DNA of 64,000 nucleotides, taken from Heligmosomoides polygyrus polygyrus (lineage: Eukaryota > Nematoda > Chromadorea > Rhabditida > Heligmosomidae). The stretch spans positions 100,174,428 through 100,238,427 of the forward strand of contig OX377205.1 of NCBI GenBank assembly GCA_947396885.1, in the 5' to 3' direction. The position numbers and the translations under genes were made by a program. A model generated the notes under the pieces. That model ran no database searches. It saw only the letters and a list, made by a program, of their open reading frames with translations, and was not told the DNA's origin. Shown here piece after piece: positions 12,102 through 22,234 of the stretch (position 1 is its first letter; the number at the start of each line of letters is the position of its first letter).

Positions 12102-12528
12102 GTTTGGATGATAAACACGGCAAATGCAAAGAATTGAAGGGAAAATTTAGCAACTAAACGTAGCACATTAGAAAAATAAATATTGATAAAACAGAAAAGT
12201 GAAACGAAGCAGGCATAGAAGTGACTGCGAAGGACAGCGAAAGAGCTTCCGAAGATGCACTATAAGAACAGTCCTTTCCTCATCATTAACACTGTTAAGA
12301 TGCACGCTATAATAGAAGTAAATGAATAAAAATAATTCCCATAATAAAAATATAATAAACACGTAAATGATGAAGGGTGGCGTTAATCAGTCTCTCTTGT
12401 TTAATATTCATGTAAACAGCGAGGTGAAGTAGCAAAGCAGGCGATTTTGAAAGTCTAGTGGTAAGGAGGAATAAATAGGAAGAAAAAGGAAAAGACAGGA
12501 AAAGACGAGTTATTCAACCTCTTTCTCG
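12102..12528. other. No supported gene; SINE tail fragment
   Basis: AT-rich. A fragment at about 12368-12400 (GATGAAGGGTGGCGTTAATC) matches the SINE 3' end in inverted orientation, without the body. Confidence 0.4.
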
Positions 12529-12690
12529 AATGCGCCACACGTTCTACTTCTAAACGATGTCGTGGTTGTAATTTGAATGCGTGTTTGGTATAGCGGTGGC
12601 CAGCCGATCAAAAGCATGTCATACAGGTCTCTTAGATGTAGAATGCGTGGCGCATCCGACGAAGTACGTCGTTCTTCATTCCTTATCTGC
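12529..12690. repeat. Foldback of two SINE 3' ends
   Basis: GAATGCGCCACACGTTCTAC (about 12529) and the near-complement GTAGAATGCGTGGCGCATCC (about 12637) flank a ~90-bp centre. Both arms are the 3' block of SINE family 1 in opposite orientations, so this is a head-to-head fusion or a foldback derivative. Confidence 0.5.
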
Positions 12691-12779
12691 TAACACTTAA
12701 CATGCACGCTGTATTCGAAATAAATGAATACCAAAGTTCTGATAATAAAATAAGGGATAAAACGCAACGTTAGTCAATC

Positions 12780-12865
12780 TATTTTGGGATGCGCCATGCA
12801 TTCTACTTCTACCCGATATCGTCGAGGCAATTTGAATGCATATTTTGCCGCAGAAACACAGCTCG
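12780..12865 (-). mobile_element. tRNA-derived SINE, family 1, 3' fragment
   Basis: GGGATGCGCCATGCATTCTAC...GAGGCAATTTGAATGCATAT is the inverted 3' block of the family only. The head and body are missing. Confidence 0.55.
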
Positions 12866-13079
12866 ACAAAGAAATTGGAGTAGCCCAATCTCGAAATCTC
12901 CTGTGGCTCACTCTATCTGGAGCATGCACGAGCGGGTATCTTCCGCTCCTTCTATGCTTTTAGAGGAAATCGGAAGAGAATCAGAGTCGAAGGATCGAAA
13001 TCCTCCAGAAAGCACGGACAAACGATGGAGCGAAGGCGAAAAATCGCCGAAAAGTCTTAGATCAACAGCGTCAAGATGT

Positions 13080-13420
13080 CGAATCGATGGGCCGACACGG
13101 TGTTGAACAATCGAGGGCCGGGTGGGTGGCCGAAAGTCGTGTCCAAGTGAGGGAGTCGACCAACCGGCTGCGACCGGCGGCTCTGCACCACCGTGTCGTC
13201 GTACAGGCCCTCCGCCGGCGGAGCGCTCTCGGCGCCGGGCGCCGGCCGCGTCTCCGCGCCCGCCGCGCTGCCTCCGACGCACCTGTCCGCGCCTGCGCCG
13301 TCTCGGCCAGGTTAATCCCTCGTCCGACACACTCGGGGAGCACCGCCAGCCAGCCGGCAGCAGCCCGCACTCATCGATTCATACGTTTAACGAGCCCCGA
13401 TTTACTTCCCCGACATCGCC
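13080..13420. other. GC- and CpG-rich block, possible exon
   Basis: About 340 bp with GC content far above its flanks and many CG dinucleotides. It is open in several frames on both strands. On the minus strand one frame reads AGGGLYDDTVVQSRRSQPVG, another is arginine-rich; none matches a family I know. It could be an exon with strong codon bias, a CpG-rich promoter or transferred DNA. No strand is assigned. Confidence 0.3.
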
Positions 13421-13927
13421 ACGAACGGTCACGGTCTCCTGGAATACGTGGCCAGCCAGCGGCCGGCGACGATCACCACATCTCCGACGTCGAAACCAAA
13501 AAGCTCGCTCGCGGGGTTACTAATGCGCATGGGCAATGCCTCGTTAGGATATTTCATTAGCTTCAATCTTCCAGTCAGTTTTTCCAGTCCTGTTCAACAA
13601 TGTGAACAGCGTGGGGAGACGGGAGCGCGCCAGCCAGTCGTAACCAATCATAGCACAGACCGTAAGCCCGCCGACCACTGAAGACCATGACCGTGCGCAT
13701 TTATCTGACTAGAGAAGGGTTTCGACCTCCCATGGAAATTCAGTTGAGACCAGGATCATTAGAAAGAGGGCGGAATGTTGATTACGAATATGGGTGTCAA
13801 AATTGCAAAATGAAACTCCTGTATGAGTAACGACCTGCCGAAGTTGTGTGGCCTGACCACAGGCTGGCCGTGCGAAAGAGCTGACGCGAGCGCGATGAGT
13901 CTCATAGGTGCTCCTTAAGGGCGGGCC

Positions 13928-14618
13928 ACCAGCTGCGGCGGTAGCGCAGGGGTAGTGGTCTCGCTCGTCACGCCTGACCTGACGTCTGACCTCAGTCCCC
14001 ATTGCTGTCGGTTTCTTTTGCACATCATGATTTATCTTCAAAAAAAAAGACCTTTTATTCTAAATTTGACACGTTTGATTAAATAGCCGGGAAAACTATC
14101 ATACACATTTGTAAAAGTGCTTGAAGGCAAAAAACTGCTATGGTATCATTTTTATCAACTATTTTGCACAAATAGAGTCCAATTCTTATATTGAACAACT
14201 GGAGTTGTTTTTAACAACCTTGGCATTCATGGAACAACAAACAAAAAAATGTGTGAAGCAAAAAGGTAAGCAGCATAGAATAATGTATGTATGATGAGGA
14301 AAACCAACTTGACATGATCTACTGCACTTTTGATTGATGTGGAAGCCCAAAATGTCGTCGATCTACTGATTTTTCTTCACTCACTATGCTATTTTCCACC
14401 AGCAAAGGTGGTGTCCACTCTTTTCGCTGAATTTGGGGTGCCAGACGACATTTATGATTATTTTCCCGGCTATTTAATCAAAAGCGTCATAATTTAGAAT
14501 AAAAGATCATTTCGAGGATAAATAACGATGTGCAAAAGGATCGGCAGCAATGGGGACCGAGCCAGCAACGTCAGACTTGATGAGCGGGACCACCAACCCG
14601 CCACCGCCGCAGCTGGCT
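13928..14618. mobile_element. Foldback element with ~160-bp arms and tRNA-like ends
   Basis: The arm at 13928-14095 (ACCAGCTGCGGCGGTAGCGC ... AAATAGCCGGGAAAA) is matched in reverse complement by 14461-14618. Matching stretches include CAGTCCCCATTGCTG, CTTTTGCACATC and TTTTATTCTAAAT. The outer end of the arm, GGTAGCGCAGGGGTAGTGGTC, looks like a tRNA A-box region. The centre (14096-14460) has no coding signal. The element is ~690 bp with no transposase, hence non-autonomous. Confidence 0.75.
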
Positions 14619-14671
14619 GCCCATTCTCATGAGTTTTGTTTTGCAATTCTGACACCATATTCGTAATGGTG

Positions 14672-14960
14672 CATATAGCGCGGTCGGAGGAGGCGCCGAC
14701 TGTCGCCTGCACATGATACCAGGTTCCTGGTTCGGATTTCCCGCCCAGGCCAACCAAGCCTTCCATCCCTCCGGAATCGCTGAATTGGTACCAGACTTGT
14801 CTGGAAAGGATAAAGCGCTGGCATGTTCATCGACTGGCCACCGCAAGTCATTGTATGGCCAAATACGCATTCATGTCGCCTCCACGACATCCCGTAGTAG
14901 TAGAATACGTGGCGCATCCCAAAAAGAATTGAGTAACGGCGTCCTTTATGCTTTTTCCTT
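14672..14960 (+). mobile_element. tRNA-derived SINE, family 1, copy 6
   Basis: Near-complete copy. The head TAGCGCGGTCGG (about 14676) is followed by AGGAGGCGCCGACTGTCGCC and a B-box-like CTGGTTCGGATTTCCCGCC near 14728. The CCAACCAAGCCTTCCATCCC body and the GCATTCATGTCGCCTCCACG block come next, and the end is GAGTAACGGCGTCCTTTATG. It is the best plus-strand reference for the family in this window. Confidence 0.75.
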
Positions 14961-15598
14961 TATATTCGTAGTCAGCATTCGGAGCTCTGCCTAATGATTT
15001 TGGTCTCAACTTGAAGTTCCATGGGGAGTCGAAACCCTTCCCTAGTGAGTGCCACCCCATTCGGGCCTGATTGGCTGACCAAGCTCTCATCAGGTTTTTG
15101 CAATGAAAAGCTCGCTCAAGATGGTGTTGGGTCCTCACATTCGCCATAAGAAACGCATCGGCTAGAAAATACTAACTCCATGCATCCCCTTCAAACACCC
15201 TTCCTCGCATTAGAATTTGGTCGAAGCGCTGGCGCGGCCGCTCGCCTGGCTCGAATTCTGACGTTGGAGCGCACGAGACACACCCATGTAATGTGGACTA
15301 ATCACTTGAACGTGGCGGAAAGAAAGGTTTACGGTTGCGTTGGGATGACTAAAGGCAAGGCTTTAAGGGAGGTTCCCTTGCAAATCTGCAAAGAATAACA
15401 TGTGTGCCAAGCCTCTGAGTTGTACCCGTGTACTGGAGCACAACGAGCCGCTAGTTCCTGGAGGAGTATTCCTTTTTAAGTACTGAGCCGGACTTCTGCC
15501 CTCATCGCGGAGACGATACATCTTATGACGATTCGATTCAGTTTCTTTAAGCCTCAAATAGCTGGTATCGAGGATGTAAGCTGTTACAACGATGGTTT

Positions 15599-15841
15599 GT
15601 TGCGAACAAAAGCCTAGCGCCCGGCGCGACCCGAAGCCACACCTCCTGCTGACCGGGCAGGAATTCTTTACACTACACCACCGGCGCTGTTTGATCTAAC
15701 GCAACCGATATACGGGTTAGTGCCGATGGGTCCCACGATGTGTTCGATGAAACAGCGCTGGTGGTGTAATGGAACATTCCTGCCCCGTCAGCAGGAGGTG
15801 CAGGCTCGAGTCCCACCAGGCGCTAGAGTTTTGATCGCAAC
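15599..15841. mobile_element. Foldback element with tRNA-like inverted halves, family 2
   Basis: The 23-bp terminal arms 15599-15621 (GTTGCGAACAAAAGCCTAGC...) and 15819-15841 (...TAGAGTTTTGATCGCAAC) are complementary with few mismatches. The right half contains a tRNA-like stretch: GGTGGTGTAATGG (A-box-like), a 5-bp stem CCTGC/GCAGG around a 7-nt loop, and AGGCTCGAGTCCC (B-box-like) at about 15802-15814. The left half is a diverged inverted version. A related shorter element lies at 36854-36987. Confidence 0.6.
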
Positions 15842-15899
15842 AAGACGTCGTTGTAGCAGCTTACATCTTAACACGGTTGCGGATTCGTACCCCGGAGTC

Positions 15900-16230
15900 C
15901 ATTAGCCTGTCCAGTTCCGTGGTTGCAGATTATTTTCCGTCATCCCGTGGAATCCAGTCGGTGATGGCTCTCTTCCAGCGTCCGCGAAATATATTACGTG
16001 GCCGACCCACCTAATTTTCGACGACTTCACCCATGCGATGGCGTCTCCGATCATCGGCAAAGCTGGGAGCTTCGGCCCTCCTCTCACTCCGAGTATCATA
16101 AATGGACTGAAAATGGCCCCTCGGAAAGGTAGACACCGCTACGCGCTTGCAGCATCGGCGTTCGACATTTTCGCGCTCCATCGCCAACTTGCCTGAAAGC
16201 CGCCCTCCGTTCAACCGTTACGGCTCACCG
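15900..16230 (-). pseudogene. RTE-type LINE 3' coding fragment
   Basis: Minus-strand translations give GDAIAWVKSSKIRWVGHVIY and nearby ERENVERRCCKRV. They match the C-terminal tail of RTE ORF2 (pattern IRDAxAWAKxSKIRWAGHVMRFAD, also seen at 43330-43551). The fragment is frameshifted and lacks reverse transcriptase and endonuclease, as is usual for a 5'-truncated dead copy. Confidence 0.7.
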
Positions 16231-17396
16231 TTGCCTTCGTTGCGACACAGTCTGGAGATGATTTTTCGGGAATTTTTTATAGCCTAGTAAGGGGGGGGGG
16301 CACTTCTTACTTTTTGTTGCAGAACGGCGTCAAAATTGAAGGCGAGCTATTTTACGGTCGCGACGCACTAATCTAGCCCACGAGAGACATTTCCTCACAG
16401 CTTTCGGGCCGGAACAGGCCATACTGTTCGCGCTCGTTCAGATTTTCTAATAGTGCCCCCTACGACTAGGATGGAGCCGATTTTTCTCCTTTGGGAGACA
16501 GATTGGACGTGTTTGGGCGAGGAGCTGCGCTGCGCTACTTTGGCACGCGACTGGGATGAGTAGATTCGTTTGTAGCTCGATTTGAAGGTGGTCACGTCAA
16601 GGAGAAATGACTTGATCTTGACTCTACACGTCTGACAACAGTTTGGTAATGAAAAATCTGGAATTGAGGTGCAACTGCAGACACACCTATGGGCGACGTC
16701 CAGTACAATAGGCCTTTCCAGGTCGCCTCCAAACAAATCGTCTTTTCTTGTTGTTGTTGTGAACTTCAGTAGAACTGAGGGCGAAAATGTGCGGAAAGAT
16801 GCGTTGAGCGTAAATTCCTGCGCAGCTGCTCTTCCTGAAGTCCTGGCATGTTGGTTGCACAGAGTGGAAAAGCGGGAAGACGAGTGTCCGCGGTTGCTGC
16901 TTCTGTTCCCTCCTTTTCCACTTTTTCTCGACGAATTCTGTGGCGGCCTGCAGGAGCCACTTAACTGCTACATACAGTTGCAACCGATCACTTCGTGGCT
17001 GTGCTTCCCCTGGAGGGCTGTATTCGTTTGTTTTCAGAAGCTTCAGAAGCTGCTGGAGCAGGCTACCTTATGTGAAACAGTGATTGAACGTAGTCTCTTT
17101 GCATGACATCAGAAGAGAATAATGTTGCGTAAGTAGGCGAGCGGTTTATGGACTTTGATAGGTCAAGACTTATCAGCTCACAATTGAAAGAAATCGGGAA
17201 GTTTGGGAAGTCGTTCGCTGGGGAGACGTTACTAATGGAAAGAGGGAGAAGAGAAAAGTGCTAAAGTCATTCAAGGGCATGTGGAAGCACAGCAATTTCT
17301 AAAACGCAAAGATTACGCCCCGTGCTTTTATTTACGCTCGACAGCTAACTAAAAATAATCCGAGACATCACATCACTAACAACAAACATCACAAAC
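16231..17396. other. No supported gene
   Basis: A 9-G run occurs near 16290. Overlapping open frames of 98-145 codons at 16395-17106 lie on both strands; I recognise no domain in any of them. The 16669-17106 plus frame is Leu/Phe-rich but has no clear signal peptide or membrane pattern. Confidence 0.4.
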
Positions 17397-17530
17397 GAAT
17401 TGCTGAAGAAAGTCAAAGAGCAGCACGACACCGCATTTGAGAAGGTTAAATATGAATACGAGCAGAAAGACGGACTTATGCACACTGTGGAGACAGAATT
17501 GCGAGCAAAGTCCTGTTCGCTTTCTATTCT

Positions 17531-17610
17531 TCTATCCTGAGAACAAAATGGATTCTCAGGATGTGTAGTAGAATGCTTCAGGTTCCTCCTGAAGCATTCT
17601 ACTACACATC
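17531..17610. repeat. Two adjacent perfect hairpins
   Basis: ATCCTGAGAA/TTCTCAGGAT (about 17534-17562) forms a 10-bp stem. Immediately after it, 17560-17582 and 17588-17610 are perfect 23-bp reverse complements around a 5-nt loop (TTCCT). The stem sequence (GTAGTAGAATGC core) resembles the 3' block of SINE family 1. The origin could be a foldback of that SINE or a small-RNA precursor. Confidence 0.8.
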
Positions 17611-18419
17611 GAAACTTAAAATAATTAATAAAAATAAGACAAATAATAATAGAATAAAAATTAGAAAATTTTAAAAGATGAAGATTGAGAGTCCGTGTTC
17701 TTGTTGCTGATAAGGCTTTATGCAGAATTTATTGAAAAAAGCGATAAAAAATCCGGGACGATAGGTGTATGAGTCCTCGGAATGCGCCACGAACTACTTT
17801 AAGATCTCAACGCGTTTGATTACAAAGCAGGTATGCGCATTCATTCTTCAGCTTTGTAGTACAGCGATATCATTTTAATTCACGTTCCTTGATCTCGAGT
17901 TCCAAAGCCTTATTTATTTATTTGTTTATTTATTTATTTGCCCAACATGTAGCCATGCAGGTAAAGACAAACACAAAAGCTAATGAGTACAACAATACGT
18001 ACATTACATCGAACAATAGTACAGCATGCTGCCGCCAGAAAGTGTAAACTCGTAGGAGACACATTAGAGCTACCAGTTGGGAGCCTTCTGTACCTCGTCA
18101 GGGAGTGGTGTCAAACATTTTTTTAACACTTAAAAGAATTCTGTGCCATTCTGTGTTATGTAATAGTAATAGCTCGATTTGTAAAAAAACTTCGCAAATC
18201 GTTCATTTTTACTTTGCTGTTTACTATTTTTTATTATCTATTGCTGTTGTCCATTTTAGTTTTTTTCCACAAATCAAAACTCTTCAATAGCAGCATTATC
18301 TTCTCCGGGACTGACCATAAGACTTCTGAAAAGAGATCTTCCGTCATGAAGAAACGTCGGAAATAATCTTCGAACGGGAATAAGCGAGCTGAGGTGTAGT
18401 TCCGATGGGCGTTGAATTC
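17611..18419. other. No supported gene; TTTA microsatellite
   Basis: Low-complexity TTTATTTATTTG runs occur at about 17908-17941, probably a LINE tail. No coding signal is seen. Confidence 0.45.
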
Positions 18420-18710
18420 AAGTCTGGCCAATGCGAGGATGGGCGCCTGGTAGCGCGGCACTCCGCTTCAAGGTTCTTGGTTCGGATTTCTCGCCTAAGC
18501 CAACCAAGCCTTCCATTACACCGTGATCGGTGAATCGGTACCAGACATGTTTGGGAAGGATGAAACACTGACTTGTACATTGACTTGCCTCCGTAATTCA
18601 TTGTATAGGCCACATACGCATTCAAATCGCGTCCACGAAGACTCGAAGTGATAGAACGCGCGACGCATCCCAGGGCAGGATTGATTAACGGCGACTTGTA
18701 TCCCTTATCC
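18420..18710 (+). mobile_element. tRNA-derived SINE, family 1, copy 7
   Basis: The head is diverged but keeps the B-box-like TTGGTTCGGATTTCTCGCC (about 18478). The CCAACCAAGCCTTCCAT body, the ATACGCATTCAAATCGCGTC block and the end GATTGATTAACGGCGAC are all present. Confidence 0.65.
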
Positions 18711-19765
18711 ATGACGCGAAGAGAAACGAAGTGGAATTCACTATTACTACTTTGTTTAAGCCAATAACTAGACAACAAAATCAACAAGCGTAGAACATGA
18801 CAACTATACGATTGGCTACATGACAAGGAAGGAAGGCATGTTATATCCGAAATAAATCTGCCAGCTGAGAAGAGCCCATGATTTAGATCTATGTATGCCA
18901 CCAATTAAAATCATTTGGTCAATATTGCTCACGGCGTACACACTGCAAACTCTTCATCCCTCTAAACATTGATTCCATTAAGGTCATTTCGATATAAAAT
19001 TTCTGAGAAAGTAAAAGTGTCTTTCTAATTCATATTCAGCCTAACTAGAATTTGACTGTGTCCGAACGAGTTGTCAGATGGCAGATAAGAGCATTTCATA
19101 AAAGTGTTGCACAAATTGGAGCGGTTTTGCTAAAACCAGCCGAGGTGTAGTGCAGCTTGTATGAAATTAATTAATTTCGCACCACTCTCAAGCAACATTC
19201 GCGGCAGGTCACACCTAAGCGTAAGGAAGTAGCCTTTCGAACTTAGGCGAGGCATCGCTTCTTTCAGTGACCGATTTTGTTGCATCTACAACTACTAACT
19301 GGTCGGCCATAGCACCGCAGCAATTTGTAGAGGACGAAAGTTTTCAGAATGCTTCTTTACGCCTCGTCGTTTTTGCCATCCAACTTGCTATCCGGTATCC
19401 AGTAAACTGCATCATATGACAGAGGAGAAGAGAGTAGATGTCTTCATGTATCGAATAAGGAACACAACTGGACAGCTTTCGTTCGACGTGCTGAATAACA
19501 GAAAAGAGGGGAAATGGGCTTTTCTCAGACTAAGCCGAATCTGGGAATCAAATGCGAAAACACTAAAAAACAATCCGCATAACACAGTGTATAGAAAGCG
19601 GGTGTCGTAATGCATTATAATATAACCAGCATGGTCAACCCGGTTCTGGAAGTGCTGAAATCACTCTGCAGGTCGATGCTGTTGTGTGGAGGTGGATCGA
19701 TATGACGTTCTAGCGGCACCTGTAATCCTTGAACAATTCTTCAAGAATTGTAGCCATTAGAACAT
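18711..19765. other. No supported gene
   Basis: Unassigned sequence. The short frames have no recognised motif. The segment around 19520 (TTTCTCAGACTAAGC) partly repeats at 20120. Confidence 0.4.
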
Positions 19766-20116
19766 TCAAAAGAACCCCCTTTCTTCGAGATGCGACTCCA
19801 GTCTGTGGCTGAAGCTGGCTGGAGTTGATGATGAGACTAGATCGTTTGGCAGCTCATTCCTCGTTTTCGCTGCACGTACTGGAAAGGATTCAAAGAACTG
19901 TCGAGATCGGTTTCTTCCAATGCAGATCCGTAGGGCATGACCTCTTGTTCTATTTCTGAATTCATAAAAATTAAAAAGTTCGTTTTTTTCAACTTCTATA
20001 AGATCGAAAACTATTTTGAATACTAGGCTCTGATCAGATATGGTTCTCCTCAATCGCAGGGATATGGTTCCAAGGAAGGCGAATCTCGATAGCTGACACT
20101 GAACATACCATTTCAT
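19766..20116 (-). pseudogene. CR1/jockey-type LINE ORF2 C-terminal fragment
   Basis: A 116-codon minus frame reads LRRTISDQSLVFKIVFDLIE, then FYEFRNRTRGHALRICIGRN, then FFESFPVRAAKTRNELPNDL and ends RLESHLEERGFF. This is the typical post-reverse-transcriptase tail of CR1/L2/jockey LINEs (pattern RTRGHxxKL...R..FFxxRxxxxWNxLP). No reverse transcriptase is present, so it is a 5'-truncated copy. It lies beside the left end of foldback copy B. Confidence 0.75.
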
Positions 20117-20222
20117 ACCATTTCTCAGACTAAGCAGAATTAACTGGTGTACGCTGACGCCGATTATTTATCCGGATTTTTGTCACATCGTTTGTAGTTG
20201 ATTTATTTGCAAAACACCAAAA

Positions 20223-21104
20223 TATACCAATTTCACGTCGAATTGGTTTTCAGATCACACTGGACATTTTTGAAATCAAATTGGACACCCCTCCAAGCTA
20301 GCTCTGAGACTTTTGAAATCAGCGCGAACTCTTCCAAATCGAAGTGACCTTCAGGCAGGTTAGAGTAGAGACTCAGTATGACGGTTAGAATAATTTTTTG
20401 TTCAAGGAAAATTTGGTATAACATTCCTTGACTTTTTTTTTTAGCTTACCTCCCCCAATAAGTGTAACAATTTTATAAAAAAAATTTCAGAGAAAAATAA
20501 TAGGTTGGTATTAGTTTTAAAGCACAACAAAGAAGCAAAAATGTAGCGTATTAAAAGACCAGATCGCGCCATGCGCTCAAAACGCTCGTCGCGATTTTTA
20601 TTTGGTTGATAGTATAAATGCTGTTTACATGAAGCATCGAAGTGAGGATATGTGTGCTCTTTACAATTGTCTTTGTTGTATCGTTAGCAGGTGCCAAACT
20701 CCGTCAAACAGAAATTCTGCTATCAATCGAATAAAAACTCGTGACGTCTTGGACGAGGGCGTGGCGCATTCTCTTTTTCGGCACGAAAAACGTTCGCCTT
20801 CCTGCTCTTTAATACAAGCTTTAAACCATTATTTTTCCTCGAAAAATGCGGATTTCATAAAATCTCAAACAATGTGCTTGTTCACTTATTGGGTAGATGA
20901 ATTAACGTTTCAAAGAAAGTTATACTAAAATTTCTCCTTGAGCAACAATCTTTCTAACCCTTTTGGAGAGTCTCTGGTTTAATGCAGAAGTAGCTCATTC
21001 CATTTTGGAAGGGTTCGCTTTGATTTCAAAAGTCTTAGGCTTAGGCTTAGAATAGTGTCCAATTTGATTCGGAAAGCGTCCAGTTCGACGTGAAAATGGT
21101 GTAG
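20223..21104. mobile_element. Foldback element family F, copy B
   Basis: The left end is TATACCAATTTCACGTCGAA and the right end complements it (CGACGTGAAAATGGTGTAG). The arms carry the same CAAATTGGACAC tandem units and inner GCGCCATGCGC...CGCGATTTTTATT block as copy A. The right arm includes TTAGGCTTAGGCTTAG (21033-21050), which matches the nematode telomere unit but fits the family arm (CTAAGCT repeats) better. Confidence 0.7.
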
Positions 21105-21325
21105 ATCCAGAAACCGCTGTTCAGCGTAATCAGTTATTATGGACTGTTCCTCCTTCTGGTATGGTAATCGTTGCTTAGAGAAAGTCAGTTGCGTTTTGGT
21201 GTGTTGATTGATTAGGGTTTCTTCTTCTAGTCGTTGGGAGCTACCCAGACGTTTAAAAAATGGACACCATTTGCTCACTGAAGTGCTCATCTCACGATCA
21301 GATCTGAGATGGCACATGCTTTATT

Positions 21326-21361
21326 GACTGACGTTTTGGCGAATTAGCCTTTTTCAGAGTC
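21326..21361 (-). ncRNA. Decayed hammerhead ribozyme motif of a Penelope-type repeat
   Basis: On the minus strand: GACT, CTGAAAA, AGGCTAATTCGCC, AAAACGTC, AGTC. GACT and AGTC can form stem I, GGC/GCC stem II, and GTC is a canonical cleavage triplet. Compared with the core CTGANGA...GAAA, two conserved purines are changed (G to A in each half), so it should be inactive. It parallels the intact cores at 51558-51582 and 53698-53722. Confidence 0.5.
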
Positions 21362-21382
21362 ACAAACTTGGGTAATTAAGCC
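21361..21382 (-). other. SL1 spliced-leader-like 22-mer
   Basis: On the minus strand this 22-nt segment (core TTAATTACCCAAGTTTG) matches the nematode SL1 leader at 20 of 22 positions. The mismatches are position 3 (C for T) and position 21 (T for A). No SL RNA body follows; the next bases are the decayed hammerhead motif. It is therefore not an SL1 gene. It may be an SL1 end captured when a trans-spliced transcript was reverse transcribed. Confidence 0.55.
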
Positions 21383-22234
21383 ATAATTAGTTCAATTCAA
21401 TAGCTTATAGCATAGCTTAGTTTAACTACCTAACTTTGGGACTCCGAAGGACGCGAACTAGCCGAGTCCGTAAAGCTACTATCTCGGGTCTGTTTATGAG
21501 TTCAGCACCAAATTCTGCATCGAACTTGGCAGCTAAAGCGGAAACCAACTAGCTCCTTGTCCGGTGAAGGAGTTAAGCAACGGAGAAATTTTACGACAGG
21601 TCTTCAATTTCTGCATGAGGACCATTAAGAGTCACGGGTGCGTAAGTGGGTCCTACACTGCTACGATCTCACTTAAGAACGTGGCGAATGACTTCGTAAG
21701 CATGTAGTGCGAGCCTCGAAAAACTCTCCGGACTATCCGCACCAGGTAGTCACTGTCGACGACGTTTTTGTACCGTCGTACAGTGCACAGTCGTCGTCAC
21801 TGCACTCGCCACGGCCTATGCGGGAACAGGTCTGCGTATTTCGTACGAAAAGAACCGCAGCGTTCACATTTTACGCTTTCACTTCAGAAAACAAGGAGCC
21901 CAGTTGTCGAACTGCCCCAACTGTGCGGGGACTGCATCATTGCTCGCTTAAGTGCACTCCTTGACACAGTGGTCTCACCGACAGCGACAATGGCAGCAGT
22001 GGTGAGTGGGTAAAGGTGCCGGTCGAAGAGAGCTCAAAAGAAGCGGAATGTCGCATTCACACGGAGCACTGCACAAGAATGGGGCCGGAGAGAGAGGCGG
22101 CTTCAACCCGTAAATCTGGTGATCAGCGTCCAGAATTAGTAGCAGATGGCTGATATGAACCTGAAATGGGTGGAATCAAACTCGCCCGTCGAATGTTCGA
22201 ATGTGCGGCCACTGGGACGAATTGATCGACGTTC
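21383..22234. other. No supported gene
   Basis: Unassigned. Frames at 21707-21964 and 21768-22013 overlap each other and have no recognised domain. Confidence 0.4.

Noticed and set aside
12908..13370. Arginine-rich 99-157 codon frames
   Set aside because: Overlapping frames on both strands caused by high GC. No single frame is preferred.
15750..15826. Possible functional tRNA gene
   Set aside because: A-box, anticodon-like stem and B-box are present, but the T stem pairs poorly and the loop lacks the usual T at position 33. It also lies within a foldback with a mirrored partner, so it is better read as tRNA-derived repeat.
17908..17941. TTTA repeat as a CRISPR-like or regulatory array
   Set aside because: Simple microsatellite without spacers. 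Probably a LINE or replication-slippage tail.
21033..21050. TTAGGCTTAGGCTTAG, matching the nematode telomere repeat
   Set aside because: Only ~2.5 units, inside the arm of foldback copy B where related copies carry CTAAGCT-like sequence. Arm drift explains it better than an internal telomere.
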